From: Bromus sterilis
Taxonomy: Eukaryota > Streptophyta > Magnoliopsida > Poales > Poaceae
NCBI GenBank assembly: GCA_950022295.1
Contig: OX465598.1
Location: 97,254,001-97,318,000 of the forward strand
Length of the DNA: 64,000 bases
Reading direction: 5' to 3'
Position numbers and translations under genes: made by a program. The notes beneath the pieces were generated by a model. The model was not told the DNA's origin, made no database searches, and saw only the letters and a program-made list of their open reading frames with translations. Positions 9,320-21,783 of the stretch are shown here, piece after piece. Numbering within the stretch: position 1 is the first letter of the stretch; each line of letters starts with the position of its first letter.

Positions 9320-10809
9320 TGATAACCCACAAGTGTAGGGATCGCAACAGTCTTCGCGGGTAGGTATAACCAAATTTATTAATTTGACACAAGGGGAGCC
9401 AAAGAATACTTATAAGCCTTAGCAGTTGAGGTGTCAATTCAACCACACTTGAAAAAGCATAGACAAGATATAGCCTTTAAGACTTCCCCAATCACCCACA
9501 CCACAAAGTAGTAACAAAGGAGTAGCATCAGTAATGAGAGCAATAGTAAAAACGAAGGCAATGAAGATTAAAGATGGACAAGTGTTCAAGGTTTCACTAG
9601 TGGTAACTCTCCAAGCAAAAGAAACAAGTGTTGGGTGAACATATTACAGTTGGGAAATTGAAAAAATTGCACTAACTCTAGCCAAAGAACAAACTAGAGC
9701 ATTCTAGTCTAAGAACCAAACGTAGGCATGTATTCCGTATGTAGTTGTATGTGCTTGCAATAAGAACTTTGCACAACATCTTTTGTCCTACCATACCGCT
9801 ACCAACGGGGCCAAAAGAAACTTATGGAGATTAAGGTCCTCCTATCAAAGAGCACCGGAACAAAGCATTGACGCTCTATGGACACATGTAATCCTCACAT
9901 TATAGCCCATCTCCTTTGGTGTCCCAAGCTGTCACCATTGAGATCGCCAGTTCCAGAATATAACAGGTGCATACAATCATATATAAGATCTAGAACAACA
10001 ATTATAATCATGCAACCATAACGTGCTCAGATCTGAAATCATGCTACTCATGCACTAGTAGCAAGCATTAAGAACAACAAATTGCAGCCATAATAATTCA
10101 AAAACTTCTAAGGACTAAACAAGGTAACAATTCATTGGATCTCAACAAACACAACACCAATTACATCATATGGATCTCAATCATGTAGGGCAGCTCATGA
10201 GAACTTTGTATTAAAAATATAGGGGGAGAAGATACCACATAGCTACTGCCAAGAACCCGTAGTTTAAGGGGGGACTACTCAAGAAGCATCATGGAGCGAA
10301 GAGAGGTTGATGAAGATGACCCCAGGGGCCAAGGCCCTCTCCAGCAGGGTGGCGGAGCAGGATCCTGGTGACCCCTGAAGCTAGGTTTCCATGGCGGCGG
10401 AGATCGCGACCGCTTCTGGAAAATATGACTGGATATCTCGGGTTTTCGCGTCGGGGGATAAATATAGGCCAAAGGGGAGACCGAGGGGGGCCCACCTCGC
10501 CCAGGCGAGTCCTTGGCGCGGGTCCCCCTGGCTGCGCCCAGAGGCCGCCAGGAGAGTGTGGACCTCCACAAAAGCTCCTCCCCCGACCGGAGGACTCTTC
10601 TGATGAATAAGAATTTTGGGAATTTTCTGAGCAAGTTCATTTTTGGACGTTTTCTGCATTACAAAGACAAAACATACAAAAACTTGCACTGGGCTCTATA
10701 TTGGTTGGTTAGTCCAATAAATGATTCAAAATCATGCAAAAAAGATGTAGCAACGACACAAAATGAGCATGGAACAAGAAAAAATTATGGATATGTTTGA
10801 GACATATCA
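9320..10809. mobile_element. Solo LTR (1,490 bp) inside gag of element II
   Basis: Starts TGATAACCCACAAG and ends GAGACATATCA: TG/CA termini, no internal genes. The gag of element II stops exactly at its left edge and gag-related sequence resumes at its right edge. Flanking 5-mers are GCAAC and GTAGC, which differ by two transitions and may be a decayed target-site duplication. The sequence resembles a common Triticeae LTR family usually written in the other orientation (TGATACGTCTCC...), a recollection I could not check. The ~600-bp GC-rich part (10270-10620) yields overlapping open frames without protein character. Confidence 0.75.
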
Positions 10810-11690
10810 GTAGCATCTGGCCCTCCTCCGGCTTGAAGGGAAGGGAACGCCTCAACTTGGGGGCCTTGGGCTCATGCAGCCACGTGCGACTAAGTCCAAC
10901 GCAGGGGACAGGGACGCCATGTCAGATTCGTCCGATCGTGCTCCGCGACTCTACAAAATCGACCTCCCCCTCTTTGATGGGGCGAGCGACCCACAACCAT
11001 GGCTGACCCGCTGCAATATGTTCTTCCTCGGCCGGTGGACGCAGGAGTCCGATAAGATGTGGCTCGCCTCCTACCACCTCACCAACGTCAACGCCTTATG
11101 GTACGGCCACCTTGAGACCAAGTTAGTCCACCGACCATCCTGGGAAGAGTTTCAAACACTCATCTCTAACCACTTCGGACGGCCGACTCGCGCCAACCCC
11201 TTTGGTGAGCTGATCTCGACACGCCGCTCCGGTACCGTCGCGGAGTACTCCAAGTGTTTCCTCAAGAATCTCTCTCGTGTGCATCCACTTGCCGACGCTG
11301 AGGAGCGTGATATCTTCACCAACAATTTGGGCGACCCCATGAAAACTCAGGTCGAGATCCTTAAACCTGCGACTCTGGACGCGGCTATGGACTTGGCAAT
11401 TCGTTTGAGCACCTCAACACTGTCACTGGAGCCACGGCCACCACCGCTTGACCGAGCCGCCAAATTCGCCCCATGGCCAGCCCTGGTGCGACATTGTCGG
11501 AATCCTCCAGGTCCACGCCAGGGCTCGTATTCAAAAAGCTCACCCCGGCCGAGATGGACGACCGGCGTGCCAAAGGCCTTTGCTTCAACTACGAAGAGAA
11601 GTTTGTTCGAGGGTCATCATTGCAAACGTCTTTTTTGCATCCAGTCAGCAGACGACGAAGAAGAGTCGTTAGCGGATTACGAGGAGGCCA
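10810..11690 (+). pseudogene. gag main part of element II
   Basis: Open from 10874 with a Retrotrans_gag-type core: LYKIDLPLFDGASDPQPWL, WLASYHLTNVNALWYGHLE, WEEFQTLISNHFG, YSKCFLKNLSRVH. The order and wording are those of Ty3/Gypsy capsid domains. The frame runs on into protease, but a normal CCHC knuckle is not seen; the area around 11560-11640 where it should lie reads as degraded sequence (a CFNYEEK-like remnant in another phase at about 11579-11600), implying a frameshift. Confidence 0.75.
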
Positions 11691-12094
11691 AAATCTCACT
11701 TCTGGTTGTCACAGGGATTCCCACCAGCGACACAATGCAGGTCGCCCTTCGTGTCGAGGATCGTGACCTTGTTGCCTTGCTTGATTCCGGTAGTACTCAT
11801 AACTTCATCCATGAGGAGCTGGCCACCGTCGTGCGGCTGCCCTTCTCCTTCAACCGCCGCCTCGGGGTCACGGTCACTAATGGTGATAAGGTTACCTGTC
11901 GTGGACTCCTCAAACAGGCTGTTGTCACGATTGATAGGGAGCGCTTCATTGTCGACCTGCACGCCATACCGTTGGGCGGATTTGACGTCGTCCTCGGCAC
12001 ACACTTCCTCAAAACCTTGTGGCAAATTTTGTGGGATTTACCCTTTGGATGTTGTTTTGGCACACGGATCACCGCGTGGAGTGGTCAGGACTAG
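11691..12094 (+). pseudogene. Aspartic protease of element II
   Basis: Continues the gag frame: active site LLDSGSTHNFI with Asp at 11783-11785, then the second conserved element GGFDVVLGTHFL. The catalytic D-S-G is intact. The frame ends at TAG 12092-12094, before the reverse transcriptase. Confidence 0.78.
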
Positions 12095-13340
12095 GCTCAC
12101 CAGGACGGCCTGCCAAATTACATATCAGCATCAGCAAGGACCTCCTCGACAGCCTCCTTGCAGCCTTCACAAACGTCTTCGTCGAGCCCCAGGGACTGCC
12201 GCCGCCGCGCGTCCATGACCATCATATTCACCTTATTCCCGGGACGCAACATGTTGCTGTACGGCCTTACTGATACCCGGCTACTCAAAAGGATGAACTG
12301 GAGAGACAATGATGCTGGCTCGTGGCCTTATCCGCCGTAGTTCATCGGCCTTTTCATCACCCGTCCTCCTCGTCAAAAATCATATGGTACTTGGCGTTTA
12401 TGTATCGACTACCGTGGACTCAACCTTTTCACCATCAAGAAAAAGTTTCCTATTCCAGTTGTCGATGAGCTGCTGGATGAGCTGAAAGGCGCTCGCTTTT
12501 TCAAAAAACCGGACCTCTGATCCGGCTACCACCAAGTTCGGATGGCCCTTGAAGATATCCACAAGACGGCATTTCGCACCCATGAGGGTCTCTTCGATTT
12601 TGTGGTGATGGCATTTGGTCTAACAAATGCTCCAATGACATTCCAAGCACTAATTAATGAAGTACACCGTCCCTTCCTTCGTCGCTTTGTGCTTGTTTTC
12701 GTTGACGATATTTTGATATACAACTCCTCCTGGTCGGATCACCTTCGTCATGCCAAGCTCGTCTTGGAGGCTATGCACACACATCATCTTTTCCTCAAGC
12801 GCTCCAAGTGCTCATTTGGGGAGGAATCCATGGTTTACCTTGGGCACGTCATCTCTACAGCAGGAGTTGCCATGGACAACGATAAGACCCTTCTCGTGGT
12901 TGACTGTCCAGTTCCGCGCATTTTCCGTGTTGTGCGTGGTTTCTTGGGTCTTGCAGGCTACTACGGAAAGTTCATCCAGGATTTCGGCTCCATTGCATCA
13001 CCACTCACAATGCTACTCAAGAAAGATGGGTTTCTTTGGACCTCTGAGGCGGCCACCGCATTCGACACTCTCAATTCAGTTTCGTTTATTGTGGAGTGTG
13101 ATGCATCTGGATCTGGTTTTGCTGTTGTCCTGCATCAAGGTGTCGGGCCAATTGCCTATTTCAGCAAAACCATAGCTCCTCGACATGCCTCTCTAGCCGC
13201 TTACAAGCGAGAGCTCATTGGTCTGGTTCAAGCTGTGCGCCATTGGCGGCCATACCTCTAGGGACGCGCCTTCGTCGTCAAAGCTGACAACTACAGCCTC
13301 AAGTTTCTACTGGACCAACACCTTGCCACAATACCGCAAC
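12095..13340 (+). pseudogene. Reverse transcriptase and RNase H of element II
   Basis: RT motifs appear in pieces: CIDYRGLNLFTIKKKFPIP near 12400, SGYHQVRM after TGA 12518-12520 (an Arg position in relatives, CGA to TGA), AFGLTNAPMTFQ, FVDDILIY (Asp pair at 12704-12709), YLGHVIS. A deletion near 13075 removes the start of RNase H; VECDASGSGFAVVL and YFSKTI follow, and TAG at 13259-13261 interrupts the C-terminal half. The catalytic RT aspartates remain, but the protein cannot be made. Confidence 0.8.
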
Positions 13341-13348
13341 ATCATTGG

Positions 13349-14705
13349 GTGGGCAAGCTCTTGGGTTTTGCCTTCACCATGGAATACAAACCAGGCCTTC
13401 AAAACATCGTCGCCGATGCGCTCTCTCGCCGTGATGTTCCTACATGCCACACATGTGGCATCAAGGGGAATTCTTTTGATCTATTTGAAGCACTCCGTCA
13501 GGCAGCACACACAGACCCGGCGATTGTCACATTCCGGGAACAGCTGGAGTCTGGCGAGTTGGGGCAGCCTTGGGCTCTAATCGATGGCATTGTTACCTTT
13601 CACCAGTGGGCTTATGTGCCGCCCTCATCACAGTTGGTAGCGGAGGTCCTGGATATGGCCCATGATGATGGACATGAAGGCATACAACATTCATTGCATC
13701 GTCTTCGCGGGGATTTTCATCTGCCTCAAGCCCGGTCAACACTTCAGCAGTATATCCGTGCTTGTACGGTTTGTCGACGCAACAAGACGGAGCAGCTTCA
13801 TCCAGTTGGCCTGTTACATCCTTTGACAGTACCTTCTCATGTATGGGAGGACATCTCCATGGATTTCAGTGAGGCATTACCAAAGGTGCGCGGTAAAAGT
13901 GTTATCCTTACAGTGATGGATAGTTTCTCCAAGTATGCCCATTTTATTCCTTTAGCACATCCGTACACTGTTGAGTCTGTTGCTAAGGCTTTCTTCTCCA
14001 ACATCGTCCGTCTTCATGGTTTTCCAACATCCATCGTTTCATACAAAGATGCGGTGTTCACTTCTGGATCTTGGAATGCTTTGTTCGAAGCCACAGGCAC
14101 ACGCTTGCACATGAGTTCTGCCTTCCATCCGTAGTCAGATGGCCAATCGGAGGTAATAAATTGCGTCATCACTATGTACCTTCATTGCATCACTAGGGAT
14201 CGCGCACGCCAGTGGCTCAAATGGTTGTCGCGGGCAAAGTACTTCTACAACACTTCATATCATTCAGCGTTGAAGGACACTCCTTTCAAGGTGGTTTATG
14301 GACGGGATCCCCCATCCCTTCGGGACTGTACTCCAGGCGAAGTTTGAATCAGGCGGTAGAACGGAAGATCAGCGACCGCGACCAGTTATTAATAGACGTC
14401 CGCGAGCGTCTCCTTCAAGCAACAAAATAGTACAAGCATTACTATGATGTAAAGCATCGGGCCCTTTCCTTTGATGTTGTGGAGTGGGCTTGGCTCCGTC
14501 TGCAGCACCGCCCAGGAGCATTCCTCAGCACAGACGCAAAAGGAAAATTGGCACCCGAATACTATGGGCCTTTGAAGGTCCTCGCTAAAATTGATTCGGT
14601 TGCTTACCGTCCGGAGTTACCCCCTCGCGCCGGCATTCATAATGTCTTCCATACCATGGTCCGCCTCCTGAAGGTTCGCCGATGCTTCCTCCGCTGTTTC
14701 AGGGT
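13349..14705 (+). pseudogene. Integrase of element II
   Basis: The tail of RNase H (ADALSRRD) leads into an HHCC finger (HDDGHEGIQHSLHRL ... CTVCRRNK) and rve core. The first Asp is in DISMDF; the second catalytic Asp is lost, since the motif that should read VSDRD is VSYKD near 14040. The Glu lies in DGQSEV after TAG 14132-14134 (a Gln position, CAG to TAG). A further stop at 14428-14430 precedes the C-terminal part, which ends with GIHNVFHTMVRLLK. No chromodomain follows. Confidence 0.8.
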
Positions 14706-14785
14706 CGAGTACATCCAACTCCCGTCCATGCATTACGTGCTCCCGAAGAAGGTTACCCTGCCAACACCCAGTTAGAGTTGGAGTC

Positions 14786-15008
14786 TGTCACGTGGAGTCT
14801 ATCACGTCCTTTTTAACCAGCTATTTATAGCCACCCCTATGCGATCAATGAAGCAAGAAGAAAACAATCTATCTTCTCTCCTCGTGCTCCTGCGCCTCGG
14901 CGCCCCTCCTCACCTCTTCTTCGACCATAGGTCGATGAGAGGTTCACCCTCGTCCTCCAACCTCACAAGACTACAACCTCCGGTCCAATCCACCCCCAGC
15001 TCATGACA
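14786..15008 (+). repeat. 3' LTR of element II
   Basis: Approximate limits from TGTCACGTGGAG to CTCATGACA. Its last ~85 bp match the left scar at 8975-9059. Contains TATTTATAG near 14824, a possible TATA box. Confidence 0.55.
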
Positions 15009-16915
15009 AATGGTTAATCCTCTAATTGCCTGTTTTTCGTTTAGATTAAGAGACACCGACATGACACATTGACACAACCCATCAACCCAACCTGATACCG
15101 ACCCAAACATTTCACTTTTTGAGTTATGTGGAGACAGCCAGAGAAGAAAGTAAGAACTCACGCTTTGGCATAACACTCACCCAGCCATCGCCAAGATCAT
15201 GTCCTCTATGAGTAGTCCTTCAGCATTACAAACAGTCGGTGCTCATATCTGAAGTGTCAGAACCATAGAGCAGTTTTAGAATAAATCATGTGCATAGGAT
15301 AAATTTTAGCAACAAAGCTTTGGGTGATAATAGACAGATGAAACGAAAGAAACATCATATTCCTAACCAAGCCATAAAACCAAATGATGTTGTTTCCTGT
15401 CATTTTCACTATTTCTTTTCATATTTTCACTGCAGTATGATTACAATATAGTGAAAACAATAGTGAAAACAACTCCGCTCAATTTTTCATATTTTCGGTT
15501 TAGATTAACTAAGGACATAGCAATCACCATGGTATTGAAATATTTGAACAAAAAATGTTGAGGAAATGGAATATTTCCAGGATTTCATACAAAATGCTAG
15601 CCTTCCTTGTACTGCATATATATGCATTGTGTTGACAAAGTTGCCTTGGCAAGTTCGAATAAACTGCCAACAAGAAAAATGAGGCAAAAACAAACTAATC
15701 TCGCAATGAGTTTAGTAAAATTTGGTGTAATCATGGGTGTACTACTTCAAACATCAATGTCTAAGGCTTCACGGGAGCATTAGAATTGAAAATTACCTAG
15801 CTGCGAAGAGAGGTGTTTGTATGCACACAGTCTGCTTATATTTGAACTCCGCCGCATATGTACTTTAATAATCAGATTATCCTGGTTGAAATAAAAACTT
15901 GCATGATAAATCAAACCTAATTAGTGTGGTTTTATCTCCATACTCTCAAGGATAGAAATAATTGGATCCAATTGCTCTTGTGACTCAACAAAATTCAGAA
16001 AAATTGTACTGGATAAGAAAATTGTAGCTAGTCGATAAGTAAAAACATAACTGAATAAGAAAATGCAGACAGCATGCTACTCTAATCAAGAAGTAATTTT
16101 CAGCTTGATGCATACTGCATTTTATCAAGGAGTATGTTGAATTGACTGTGCCTTTATGCTTCAACAAATTATTACTCCAACACAAGCTTGTTCAGTAGCA
16201 GTATGTGCAATGCAGTAACCAGCAGCGATGAATACCAGCAAACGCAGTAACACCAGCTGCCCGTCAGTGATGATGAAATTGTGGGTTGATCTCAACTTGA
16301 GTCCTCAACGAGATGATGTCGGGGAATCCGAAGATCAACGGAAATAATTTAGGTCACTCCTAATATGGAGTAAATAATTTAAGTTAAAGATTGATAAAAG
16401 GAGTGATGGAAATTTCAAAAACTCATGAACAAAAGCGTAAAAGGAACAATGTAATGAGTTGTCGACTTTATCACTTGTTCCTGTGCAAATGAAGCCTCCT
16501 TAGTCGAGTACTGTAAATGACAGTTACGGCATCCTAAGCACATCTTGTACAGTAAGCAATGTTTCTATAATGGACTTGTACTTACATAGAACTGTATGGA
16601 AGTAGAAGTAACATGTTCATTTTACTCAGCATGTTAAGCACATCATGTTCAGTTTACTCGTAACATGTTCAATAACAAAAGCAGGAGTAATTTTTAAAAT
16701 GCACATGTAAGGAATAGCAGCAGGTCACAAGCAGCAGGAGGTTAATCCACTAATCTGAACTAAGCCACTGCCACAAGCAGCACTGATGCAGGTAAATTAT
16801 ACATGGAATAACCTGCTGCAGGTAAATTAGATGCAGGTCACAAGCCACATTGGACCAATTCAGATGCAGGTAAATTATGCAACATGTCACAAGCAGCAGG
16901 AGAAGAAAAGCTCAC

Positions 16916-17059
16916 CCCTTTCTGTCCGCTGGTGATGGCCATCCAGCAAAGGAGGTCATCAGGAAAGAGCTTGGTGGAAGGATGGAGAAGGTCGCCCCCG
17001 AATCTCGTAGCCAACGGTGCCAAGAGCATGGCGTTAGTGAAGCGCGCTGCCTTCATCTC
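16916..17059 (-). pseudogene. Candidate exon, unrecognised protein fragment
   Basis: 144 nt (48 codons) on the minus strand between an AG acceptor (GGTGGCAG) and a GTGAGC donor. It is open throughout and protein-like: EMKAARFTNAMLLAPLATRF, then a Leu/Pro-rich stretch with LFPDDLLCWMAITSGQ. I do not recognise the family. It may belong to the same transcript as the fragments at 31796-32575. Confidence 0.35.
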
Positions 17060-17309
17060 CTGCCACCCACACATGCAGCAAAAAGAAACCCCATGTTGGT
17101 TCAGTTAAGCGCACATGAACGACAATGTGCAGGTAGTAGCAATGTAAAGTGGGAGAAAAACCGAACCTTCTGCAGGAGTATATTTCGTGGTGTCGTGGCT
17201 GCGTTTCAGGTTGTCGGGCACCTGCTCCAGGCGAGTGGTATGGTGTCCTACAGAAACATAGGTAAAAACACCAGCTTCAGGAATGAACTAAAGGGGGGAA
17301 CTTAAAGAG

Positions 17310-17428
17310 TTAAATCAAAACCAGATTATCCTAGCAAGCCTTAATTCATCTTAGTAAACTTAAATATTATCCTGAGAATCTAGGATAAAGAAAAAACAAA
17401 ACTAACTAACTCTCACACCTAACAATCT
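17310..17428 (-). repeat. Diverged duplicate of an intron-like segment (copy 1)
   Basis: Shares CCTTAATTCATCTTAGTAAA, AATCTAGG-TAAAGAAA-AACAAAA and CTAACAATCT in the same order with 31889-32050. In copy 2 it directly follows an exon-like fragment on the minus strand, suggesting it is intron sequence. Confidence 0.6.
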
Positions 17429-17598
17429 TGAACCAAGGAGTGATGGAAAGGGAAATCGCCACATAAAAATGAATGTTAGTGAACATGAGGTGATTTTTTG
17501 CCCGAGATCGAAAAAAAACAGGATGAGCTCATCTTTGATCTGTAATAGAATTTCTTATCTTTTCCTGGGTGATCATTCAATTTTTAGTATAGCAGAGA

Positions 17599-20500
17599 TG
17601 TCAGACCCCTCTGTTAGGTAATGTGCTAGGGTTAGCCAGTACTCTTGCATCATGTCAAAATTTGAAAAGAAATCTTTGAAATCAATTTCAAAAGCAAAAT
17701 GGGAGAAGGAACCCCCCCCCCAGATGAATTAATTCAAAAGGCCAGATAAAAATCTTCTCCAAAAATTCATGTTAGATTTTTGAAAAGTCTTATAAATGAG
17801 TGTGATCACATATCAAGTGATGTGGAACCCACCCCATGCTCATAGATTTTTCAAATATTCAAACTGTGCCTTGGAATTAATCAAATAACCCAATTTGAGT
17901 TAAGATTCCAATCATTTGAATTTTAAAAATGTTGAAACTTTATAAGTGGCTAGTCTATATTATTATGAAGCCATATAAAAAATTTCAGCATTTAATAAAA
18001 TGTTTAGCTAATTTATTTAGCTAAACAGAACAAATGGCAGAAAGAAAAACAGAAAGAAAAGGAAAAGGGACTTACCTGCAAAGAAGCCCAACTCATCCCC
18101 CAGCCGGCCCAGCCCAGTCTCTCCGCTTGTCGTCTTCCCCGGCCAGCACGCAGGGAGTTGCGTGGCGACCATGCCGTGGCCGCCGATGAACCCCTGGCCA
18201 CCTCCTGCTTCCTCCCTTCCACGTAATCGCGCCTGGAGACGCCTAGAGCCTTCCCCGCTCCATTCCCCCTCTCCACGAACTCCCTCCCCGTCTCCCTCGC
18301 CCGATTTCGTCGTCGTCCGAGGACTCGCCGGAACTCGCCACCGTGGAAGACGCGGCCAACGTGTGCTAGGGACCAGAAGAGCTTGTCCATCAGCTTCGCC
18401 ACCGTCGACTACGTCTCCCTGCAAGGAATCAAGATCTCGGGGCCCTTCTAGTCGTCGGAATCGTCACCGAGAGCTCGCCGGATCCGCTGCTCGTTGCCGT
18501 TCAATACTCCGTCCACGTTCCCTCACCGGCTTCGTCGACTACTTCGTTGAGTTCCCTGTAGACTGGTGAGCGTTTCCCCTCAAGCCACGGTTTCCTTCTC
18601 CTCCTCTAGCTCGAGCTGCCATGGACGCCGGAATACCGAGCCGCTGTGCTCGTCGTCGACGAGGCTACGCTAAGCAATCAACCCCGTCACCTTGTCCATC
18701 GCATTCCCCGTGCTCCACTGCTCCGAACACACCCATCCTCGCCCCAAATGGTGCTCCGTAGCGAGTTCGGCCTCCAGCCAGTAGCACCGCCGCCGCAAAG
18801 CTCGACGCCGGTGTGCGTACAGAGCCTCCCAGGCTTCCCTTTCGGTCTCCATCGTCGCGCGACACCGAGAGCTTCGTCTCAGTGGTCGAAGCGCGCGATT
18901 TGGACCACGGGAGCGCCCTCCCCGTGCAGCGCCGCCGTGCTGGAAGGTCGCCGGCGTTTAGCCGCCGGCCTGTCAGGCTGAGCTCTGGGTTTAATCACCC
19001 ACTAATGACCCCCCTAGGTCACTGACCAGTGGGCCCAGTGGCTTAATTAAGCCACTGGATTAAATTAACCAGCCGGGTTAATTAACCAGTGACACTGACA
19101 CCCCTGGCCCACCTGTCAGCCCCCCTGGTGACGCCAGCAGTGCATCATGCTGATGCAATAAAAGGATTAAAGGAATTTCCAAATAGAAAAGATATTAAAG
19201 AAATTCCAGAAATTCCAGAAAATACCCCAAACTTTGGACATTCATAGAAAATTCATATTAACTCCAAATTGGACAAATAATATATGAAAAATGATCAGGA
19301 GAAAATTATCTTTCCAAATATGAAACTTTCAACCATGTTTGAGTTGATTTTAAAATGGGAACAGTAGCATATGTCATTTGGTTTATTTGAAATTAATTCA
19401 AATTCAAATCAAATGCTTTTGCAACTTGGACCATGGAATTATGCTACATTTCAACCACACATCAGAGGCATATCATACACATTTGAAGAAGGTTCAAAAT
19501 GGTCAAACAATGTCACATATAACTTGACTAAGTTTGAATTCAAATTGGAGTTTGAATTTGCAATTCAATTTGCAATATACTCCATTTAAATGTAATTGCT
19601 TCACACATCAAAGCATATACATCAAGTTCCAAACTTTCATCATGTGATTGTGCATTGTATTTACTTTGCTACTTTGCTTGTTGTTTGTCGAGTAGAGGTG
19701 GAACCGGAGCCGGAGGCTGCCCCCTTCATTGAAGACCTCGAACCCGAACCTCATCAGCAAGGCAAGCAAACCCCCATTGATCATGTCGATAAAATCCCAC
19801 TTCCCTCTCATGTCTCGCTTATGCATTGTTTAGGATGATCACCATGATTCGTTTCTACCGCATAGATGAACCCATTCCTTTGCATGACCTATCATTTTGT
19901 CACAGTAGTAAGCAAACCACAATCCTAGCAAATGTAGGAGTTGATTGATATCATGTGGCCCCTGCAAATGTTATCGCTTATTGCATGCTTAGTATGATAC
20001 CATGTTGTTACTGTGATGTGAGTCGGGATGGTAGTGATCATGTTGATGTTGGTAGAAAAGTGTTGGTGAATCGACCCTAATACAAGGTGAACGATGAGAG
20101 GCTGTGTAGGAGTACACGGTGGGTTGTCTCGTTGAACACCGCCCTAAGTCCGAGTTCTTGTGTGGTGATCCAAGATGAAGAGTACAACCACACATTGGGC
20201 TCACTGACCCCTCTCAACCTATTAACTCATCCCTTTCGATGTCCAGATGTCGCAATAGTTCGGAGTTCTGATAGGCTTGTGGCCTGGATGCTAAGTGAGA
20301 GAACGGCTCATCCGAGACCGGCTTATGCACCACGCACACATCACTTGGTTCCACTTCGGTAAACCGGCCGGGTTCACGATAGTGGTAACCAACCCAAGTA
20401 GGCGGCTTTCTCGGACTAGATCGGCTATGAGGTAGCAGTTGTGGTGAGCATCCTCGCCGACACTTCTTGAACGGTGTCGAGTACAAAGGCGGTAAATGAT

Positions 20501-21687
20501 GATCATGTGTGTGTAGCGGTACACCCCTGCAGGGTTAACAAAACTATTCGAATAGCCGCGTCCGCGGTTATGGACTGCTTGGAAAGCTTAGCTTGATTAT
20601 TAGACAACTTGAACTGGATACTTCTAAAACACACCAAGATAAGTGTGAGTGCTATGGCGTGCTTTCTCGTGGGGAAGTCGAGGAAGGCACCATAGTGGTG
20701 TAATTGGTTGGAGAAAGTAGTGGACTCGTGTACGTTTCTTACCTCAAAGTCTGGTACTCGTAGTTCAGGATTAGCCAAGTCAAAGCTGGCACTTCTGCAA
20801 GTGCACCCCACCTCCCTTTTACCTTGATATATGTGCATGAGTAGTATAGCTCCTATGTAAGTCTTGCTGAGTACGACTTTGTACTCACGTTTGCTTAATC
20901 TATGTTTTAGATGATGCCACTAACCCCGAAGGTGGCTTCTTCATCGAGCTGGATGACTGAAGACCAACTAGTCTAGTCCCAGTCAGACGACTGGTTCCCT
21001 CGTGGAGGGCATGTGTTTAAATAAGGCTTATTAAGCCATTTGTTAAACTTGTCTGTACTCAGACATAATTTGCTTCCTCTTGTGTTGCAATGTTGGATCA
21101 CATGTTTGTGATCTCTGTGTGCACTCTATAAGAGTTATCAATAAAATTGTACACTTTGTAGAGAATTGCAATGGTACCTACTGTTCATACAAGGCATGTG
21201 TGCTGCGTGTATGTTTATAACATGCATGTCTTTGTATGGGTTTTCGAGACCTTAGTTGTGCTCTGGCTGGCGGTCTTTCATACACCAAGTGGCCCTTAGA
21301 TGTGCGCAGCTTGGGGCATCGCGATGCGATTGTTTGAGACTCTGTCTCGTGCACACTTTGTGGTATGATCGAGCCCGCCCTAGACCCCGACTAAGTGATC
21401 GGGCTGGAGTAAGTCTATGTAAGAGTTATGAGATAGTCGATAGTATGGTTGAGGCGACTTGTCTTTGAATATGGGAGTTCACCACCCATATCATTAGACT
21501 TGTGTGCGGACGATGAGGACCCATCTCAGTTGATCATCCGGCCTGGATGGGATGCCCCTCACGTACGATGCTTTCCGAGAACGTTCTGTGCTTGGCCTTG
21601 TCTTCTTAGACAAGTGGGTACGGTTCTCGGCTCTCCATATGACTATGTCTTAGCTGGACTTGCATACGCTAACCCCGGGTCTCGACA
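17599..21687 (+). repeat. 5' LTR of element A
   Basis: 4,089 bp, TGTCAGACCCC to GGGTCTCGACA. GC-rich around 18100-18980, AT-rich around 19180-19650. Contains CCCCTGCAGGGTTAA at about 20525. Open frames inside it are repeated in the 3' LTR but show no protein character. Confidence 0.93.
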
Positions 21688-21691
21688 GACT

Positions 21692-21703
21692 TGGTATCAG
21701 AGC
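21692..21703 (+). other. tRNA-iMet primer-binding site of element A
   Basis: TGGTATCAGAGC, four bases after the LTR, complementary to the 3' end of plant initiator-Met tRNA. Confidence 0.9.
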
Positions 21704-21776
21704 AGGACTGACTGTAGGACTAGTAGCCTTGGCCGAAGTTGAGTCTAGCTTTCTATAGTTATATAGTTACTCTGGG

Positions 21777-21783
21777 TATATAA
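21777..21783 (+). promoter_or_regulatory. Internal TATA-like box and nearby splice-donor-like site
   Basis: TATATAA in GGGTATATAAGGG lies between the primer site and the first ORF; AACGTAAGG, a fair 5' splice site, follows at 21791. Both are kept in element B (58991-59000 and 58978-58983, minus strand). Function is inferred. Confidence 0.35.

Larger units (their letters stand above)
8937..15008 (+). mobile_element. Decayed Reina-like chromovirus (Ty3/Gypsy) II
   Basis: Short LTR (~220 bp), an initiator-Met type primer site, gag, protease, RT, RNase H and integrase in Ty3/Gypsy order. The integrase wording (YAHFIPLAHPYT, VWEDISMDF) resembles the Reina lineage of plant chromoviruses. Each domain carries stops or shifts, and the chromodomain expected at the end is not visible. 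A solo LTR of another family splits gag. The left end is an irregular LTR scar, so the original target-site duplication is not recoverable. Confidence 0.8.
15009..17598 (-). other. Host-like region with exon-like fragments on the minus strand
   Basis: Largely non-repetitive, AT-rich sequence with no transposon protein. On the minus strand there are GT/AG-bounded protein-like segments (best at 16916-17059; weaker at about 17170-17250 and 15140-15230). A ~120-bp segment at 17310-17428 is a diverged copy of 31889-32050. Element A separates this stretch from the similar mosaic at 31736-32700. The simplest reading is one minus-strand gene or gene-fragment mosaic with element A in an intron. The stretch 15240-16900 holds nothing I recognise apart from local repeats of GATGCAGGTAAATTA near 16786-16880. 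Confidence 0.4.

Noticed and set aside
18017..18980. Overlapping GC-rich open frames in the 5' LTR of A (and at 28061-29024 in the 3' LTR)
   Set aside because: Present only because the LTRs are duplicated; low-complexity translations on both strands, no domain, not kept in element B.
20087..20838. Frames of 90-111 codons recurring in all long LTRs
   Set aside because: They recur because the LTR recurs; no protein character and poor agreement between subfamilies.
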